From Bacteroidales bacterium UBA1189 (GTDB lineage Bacteria; Bacteroidota; Bacteroidia; Bacteroidales; Bacteroidaceae), in contig DBYJ01000056.1 in assembly GCA_002309805.1 (NCBI GenBank), forward strand, positions 15,129 through 24,252: a DNA stretch of 9,124 nt, given 5' to 3'. The notes beneath the pieces are model-generated. The model had not been told where the DNA came from, searched no databases, and worked only from the letters and a program-made list of their open reading frames with translations. A program made the translations under genes and the position numbers. Positions 6,005-9,124 of the stretch are shown here, piece by piece (within the stretch, counting starts at the first letter, position 1; each line of letters starts with the position of its first letter).

Positions 6005-6742
6005 ATGAGTTTAATGACATTATTTGCTGCCGGAGGGAAAGCGCTACTTGCCACAGCTACCGGCGAATTAGACGATTTTGATGCTGTTGCCGATACCATC
6101 GGGACAAGTTCCGTTCTTGCTGATTGGGCTGCGCTGGGAGATTTATTCATCCGGTTCTTCCTCTGCCTGGCTGTGGTGTTCGTCATCGTACGTTTCTTCT
6201 ACTACCCCAAGAGCCGCCGTCGCGACTATTTCTTCACCTTCATGCTGGTGAGCATCAGCGTGTTCATGCTCATCTTCTTCCTCGGAGGAACAAAGTTGAA
6301 GACGGGTGTCGCCCTCGGACTCTTCGCTATTTTCAGCATCATCCGCTACCGCACCGAGAGTGTGCCCATACGTGAGATGAACTACCTCTTCGTCCTCATC
6401 GCCATCAGCGTCATCAACGGCGTGGGCCCGAGCTTCAGCTTCGCGGAGCTGCTGGCGGCCGACGTCCTGCTCATCATCGTCATCGCCATCTGCGAGAGCA
6501 CCCTCTTCGTCAAGAAGGAAGCCAGCAAACTCATCAAGTACGACAACGTCAAGCTCATCACCCCCGAGAAGAACGACGAGCTGCTCGAAGACCTCAAGAA
6601 GCGCACCGGCCTCGAGGTGTTCCGCGTCGAGGTGGGTGCCATCGACTTCCTCAAGGACAGCGCCATCCTGCGCATCTACTACAAGCCGCTCTCGGGCATC
6701 GACAACAGCGTGGACAGCGTGGGCCGCATGCCGCGAGGCTAA
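6005..6742 (+). CDS. DUF4956 polytopic inner-membrane protein
   Basis: A 245-residue membrane protein resembling the DUF4956 family (PF16316). Hydrophobic segments lie at about 46-64, 75-93, 99-113, 126-140 and 149-165. The strongly conserved-looking FAIFSIIRYRTESVPIREM (108-125) sits between the third and fourth. A soluble C-terminal domain (about 176-230) with alternating strands and a charged helix probably lies in the cytosol. I chose ATG at 6005 because it follows the VTC stop by 16 bp. An upstream extension in the same frame would overlap the VTC gene with implausible sequence. No biochemical function is established. By analogy with yeast, where a membrane subunit carries polyphosphate made by Vtc4 across the membrane, it could anchor the VTC enzyme or export its product. 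That is inference from adjacency. Confidence 0.9.
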   Translation: MSLMTLFAAGGKALLATATGELDDFDAVADTIGTSSVLADWAALGDLFIRFFLCLAVVFVIVRFFYYPKSRRRDYFFTFMLVSISVFMLIFFLGGTKLKTGVALGLFAIFSIIRYRTESVPIREMNYLFVLIAISVINGVGPSFSFAELLAADVLLIIVIAICESTLFVKKEASKLIKYDNVKLITPEKNDELLEDLKKRTGLEVFRVEVGAIDFLKDSAILRIYYKPLSGIDNSVDSVGRMPRG

Positions 6743-6784
6743 CGTTATGTTTTTTTCAAAAATACAAAATTCATCTTCAAAACT

Positions 6785-7672
6785 ATGCGATTCAACGAGG
6801 AAATTATCAAAAAAACGCGAGCCCTGTTTTTTGCCGTCCTACTTGCCTTTCCCCTCTTAGGCATCCACGCACAAGGTGATGGCGTTGGCCTCTGGGCTGA
6901 CGTCGAGGGCGAGACCAAACTCTCCAAGGGGCTTGGACTTTCGTTTGATGCCGGCTACCGGGCCCGCGACAACTTCGCCGCCTCCGACCGTGCCTCCGTC
7001 GGCGTCGGCCTCTCCTATAAGAATAAGACCCTTGCCCCCTGGCTGAAAGTCGATGCCGGCTATACCTTTATATATAAGAACACCCCGGGCAAGACCACCA
7101 TCAAATACCTGACGGACGGCACGACGCCCAAGCATATGAACGTCGATGCCGCCTACTGGGGCCCGCGCCACCGCGCCACCGCCTCGCTCACCGGCTCGTT
7201 CAAGGTCGGGCGGTTTAAGCTCTCGCTACGCGAACGCTACCAGTACACCTATCGCGTGGCTACAACCTGCCAGCGCACACGCTACTATTACAACCCCCTC
7301 TATGACCTCTTCAAGGACATCAACCCCGACATCCAAGAGTGGTATCTCAACGAGGATGCCACCGACGAGGACTACAGCTACATGACCGACGCGAAGAACC
7401 CCAAGCACTACCACAAGCTGCGCAGCCGCTTCGCCGCCAGCTACGACATCCGCAAGAGCAAGTTCGAGCCCTTCGCCGAAGTGGAGGCCTTCAACGACCT
7501 GACGAGCAACTTCGCCTTTGAAAAGATGCGCTACACCATTGGTACCGACTATAAGCTCAGCAAGACGTCCAAGTTCTCCCTCTACTACCGCTACCAGAGC
7601 GAATTCTCCGACGATGACGACGACGAGACGGGCGGCCACATTGTCGGTCTCAGCTACTCGTTTGATTTCTAA
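6785..7672 (+). CDS. DUF2490-like outer-membrane beta-barrel protein
   Basis: A 295-residue exported protein. The signal peptide has a basic start (Lys9, Lys10, Arg12), a hydrophobic core from about 13 to 26, and a likely cleavage after HAQ (28-30). The rest consists of alternating amphipathic strands rich in Tyr, Phe and Arg, such as RFKLSLRERYQYTYR (143-157), KLRSRFAASY (211-220) and FSLYYRYQSEF (264-274). It ends in YSFDF with a terminal Phe, typical of outer-membrane barrels. The pattern fits DUF2490 (PF10677). A long acidic, Tyr-rich stretch (about 165-208) and an Asp run (276-280) between strands are probably exposed loops or periplasmic turns. It is third in the operon, 42 bp after DUF4956 with no terminator between. 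Function is unknown. Channel, docking site or assembly factor for the two exported proteins downstream are possibilities only. Confidence 0.82.
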   Translation: MRFNEEIIKKTRALFFAVLLAFPLLGIHAQGDGVGLWADVEGETKLSKGLGLSFDAGYRARDNFAASDRASVGVGLSYKNKTLAPWLKVDAGYTFIYKNTPGKTTIKYLTDGTTPKHMNVDAAYWGPRHRATASLTGSFKVGRFKLSLRERYQYTYRVATTCQRTRYYYNPLYDLFKDINPDIQEWYLNEDATDEDYSYMTDAKNPKHYHKLRSRFAASYDIRKSKFEPFAEVEAFNDLTSNFAFEKMRYTIGTDYKLSKTSKFSLYYRYQSEFSDDDDDETGGHIVGLSYSFDF

Positions 7673-7692
7673 AAGCAACAGAAAGAAAAACT

Positions 7693-8163
7693 ATGAAAAA
7701 GAAATTCCTATTATTCACTTTCCTGCTGACGGCTTTGGCGGTACAAGCACAGCAGGTGCCAGCCACACTTGATGTCCACACAAAAGATGGCGCTGCAGGC
7801 AGCTACGAATTCGAGGCTATACAGAAAATTACGTTCTCCGACGGCAACATGGTCATTGCCATGAAGCAGGGGGACAGCAGTTCCTATGCCATCGCCAACA
7901 TCAGCAGAATGTATTTTATGCCTGGGGGAGGCTATGTCCCACAGGAAACGGTTCAGGAGTTCTTTGTCTGGGCTCCTTTCTCGAAAGAGCTTAGCGTCCA
8001 TTGCCCTGCCGGAACAGCTATTCACGTCTATTCCTCTGACGGACGCTTGGCATTGACGGCTATCCAAACCGTAGTTCAAGCACCCCTTAGCCTCTCCACT
8101 CTTCCGAAAGGAATGTACGTGGTCGAAGCTGCAAGTAAAACCTCAAAAATTGTCATCCGATGA
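7693..8163 (+). CDS. Small exported protein with T9SS-like C-terminal sorting domain
   Basis: A 156-residue exported protein of unknown function. It has a signal peptide (MKKK, hydrophobic core, cleavage near QAQ at 18-20). The N-terminal part holds two imperfect copies of a short motif: DGAAGSYEFEAIQKITF (32-48) and GDSSSYAIANISRMYF (60-75). From about residue 98 to the end it resembles a type IX secretion sorting domain (type A): VHCPAGTAIHVYSSDGRL, then LSLSTLPKGMYVVEA and a terminal KIVIR. Thus almost nothing lies between signal peptide, repeat pair and CTD. The gene starts 20 bp after the DUF2490 stop and overlaps the next gene by 4 bp (ATGA). Whether this organism has a type IX system cannot be seen here; CTD-like domains also occur in species lacking a typical one. 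Confidence 0.8.
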   Translation: MKKKFLLFTFLLTALAVQAQQVPATLDVHTKDGAAGSYEFEAIQKITFSDGNMVIAMKQGDSSSYAIANISRMYFMPGGGYVPQETVQEFFVWAPFSKELSVHCPAGTAIHVYSSDGRLALTAIQTVVQAPLSLSTLPKGMYVVEAASKTSKIVIR

Positions 8164-9124
8164 AACGATTCTTCCTTACCGCCCTCATCCTCTTCGCATT
8201 GACGTCCGTTCATGCAGAAAGCACAAGCCTCAAGGCCATCATTACAAGCACAGACGGAAACACGGAAGAGCTGGATGTCTTCATTCGTGATAATTGGGAC
8301 GACGAAGACTATCTCTCTGCAGGCTTCAGCGACGATGCCAGTCACATCTATTTCCTCAATACCGATGGCGTCACCATTGCCTACCCCGTGGATTACATCG
8401 CCTCCATCGCTTTTGAAAAATACACATTCGAAGGGAACGACCAGGTCATTCCTTACACCACCGACTTCGATGTAGCCTTCAATGGCGACGATGAGACTTC
8501 CTACACCTCTGTCCCCGAAACGATACCCACGAAGGAGACCGATGACGAATACGGCGACTTTGTGGAAAACTACGAGGATGATGACGAGTCGAAGGGCACC
8601 GTCACCATCACGTGGAGCGGCTCTTCAGCCAACGTGACCTATAGTCCCTCAACGCTGAAGAACAGCGTTGTGCTTGCAAGTGGAAGTTCTTCTGACGTCA
8701 TCATCTACTCCTCTAAGAAAGTCGATTTCGTGCTGAAGGGCACTACCTCCGACGGCTCACTCACCCTCTATTCCGAGAAGAAGTGCAAGATGACGCTCGA
8801 CGGCGTCAGCATCACCAATGCTGACGGCGCAGCCATCAACATGCCCAAGAAAACCGTCGGTACTGTGGCCTACGGCGGCAAGACCTGCTACGTCGTCCTC
8901 AAGGGCACCAACGCGCTCACCGATGGTACCACCTACTCCTCCGCCGTCAGCGGCGAGGACATGAAGGCCACCCTCTTCAGCGAGGGCCAGCTCATCTTCT
9001 CCGGTACAGGCACGCTGAACGTTACCAGCCGCTACGGTCACGGTATCGCCAGCGACGACTTCATCCGCATCCGAGGCGGCAAACATAACCCCGTCATCAA
9101 CATCACCTCCGTCAAGGACGGCAT
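8160..9124 (+). CDS. Exported Cthe_2159-type carbohydrate-binding protein (runs off right edge)
   Basis: An open frame from ATG at 8160 continues for 321 codons without a stop. A signal peptide (MKRFF, hydrophobic core, cleavage near VHA at 17-19) is followed by a module with NTDGVTIAYPVDYIASIAF (67-85), like the motif in the preceding gene. Next comes a very acidic linker (about 128-145), and from about 147 a parallel beta-helix resembling the carbohydrate-binding domain family first seen in Cthe_2159 (PF14262). Its recognisable segments are LTLYSEKKCKMTLDGVSIT (201-219), AAINMPKK (224-231) and GQLIFSGTGTLNVTSRYGHGI (276-296). Cthe_2159 binds acidic polysaccharide or cellulose and has a calcium-containing polysaccharide-lyase-like fold; substrate here is unknown. 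The ATGA overlap with the previous gene supports translational coupling. A C-terminal sorting domain may lie beyond the window. Confidence 0.88.
   Translation, partial: MKRFFLTALILFALTSVHAESTSLKAIITSTDGNTEELDVFIRDNWDDEDYLSAGFSDDASHIYFLNTDGVTIAYPVDYIASIAFEKYTFEGNDQVIPYTTDFDVAFNGDDETSYTSVPETIPTKETDDEYGDFVENYEDDDESKGTVTITWSGSSANVTYSPSTLKNSVVLASGSSSDVIIYSSKKVDFVLKGTTSDGSLTLYSEKKCKMTLDGVSITNADGAAINMPKKTVGTVAYGGKTCYVVLKGTNALTDGTTYSSAVSGEDMKATLFSEGQLIFSGTGTLNVTSRYGHGIASDDFIRIRGGKHNPVINITSVKDG

Noticed and set aside
5155..6186. 343-codon open frame antisense to the VTC gene
   Set aside because: It is the complement of the well-supported VTC and DUF4956 genes, has no family-like motifs, and arises from GC-rich third positions that suppress stops on the opposite strand.
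7226..7678. 150-codon minus-strand open frame opposite the DUF2490 gene
   Set aside because: Val/Ala-rich shadow typical of the complement of Asp/Tyr/Thr codons; the plus-strand barrel explains the region.

Overview
The window looks like a chromosomal segment from a member of the order Bacteroidales, possibly Prevotellaceae. Three things point there: protein families (a Bacteroides-type ribosome recycling factor, a bacterial acyl-ACP thioesterase, a GH110 lipoprotein and a T9SS-like C-terminal domain); promoters of the Bacteroidetes type (TTTG/TTG, 19 bp, TAnnTTTG) in place of -35/-10 boxes; and starts with A-rich leaders and no Shine-Dalgarno. Genes are GC-rich and tightly packed, with AT-rich gaps. 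Genus is not determined.

Layout: everything left of about 5031 reads on the minus strand and everything right of about 5197 reads on the plus strand, so 5032-5196 is a divergent promoter region. Minus strand, in transcription order: frr (ribosome recycling factor) and rsgA (30S maturation GTPase), sharing one base at TGATG; a 143-bp AT-rich gap with two families of short repeats; then cutC, a GH110-type alpha-galactosidase lipoprotein, an acyl-ACP thioesterase and the first 60 codons of fucI (L-fucose isomerase). The last four are separated by 38, 5 and 20 bp and are probably cotranscribed. GH110 plus fucI suggests use of host glycans carrying alpha-1,3-galactose and fucose, as in blood-group B structures.

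Plus strand: five closely spaced genes that look like one operon behind a single good promoter. They encode a cytosolic VTC/TTM-fold polyphosphate-polymerase-like protein, a polytopic DUF4956 membrane protein, a DUF2490-type outer-membrane beta-barrel, a 156-residue exported protein ending in a T9SS-like sorting domain, and an exported protein with a Cthe_2159-type carbohydrate-binding beta-helix that runs off the right edge. Gaps are 16, 42 and 20 bp, then a 4-bp ATGA overlap.

The plus-strand operon is the most interesting part. It has one predicted component in each compartment (cytosolic polymerase, inner-membrane protein, outer-membrane barrel, two exported proteins). That makes an envelope-spanning system for making, moving and displaying a phosphate polymer or a polymer-decorated surface a reasonable but unproven hypothesis. 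No RNA genes, insertion sequences, CRISPR arrays or integrase sites were seen. No stretch longer than 300 bp lacks a gene.
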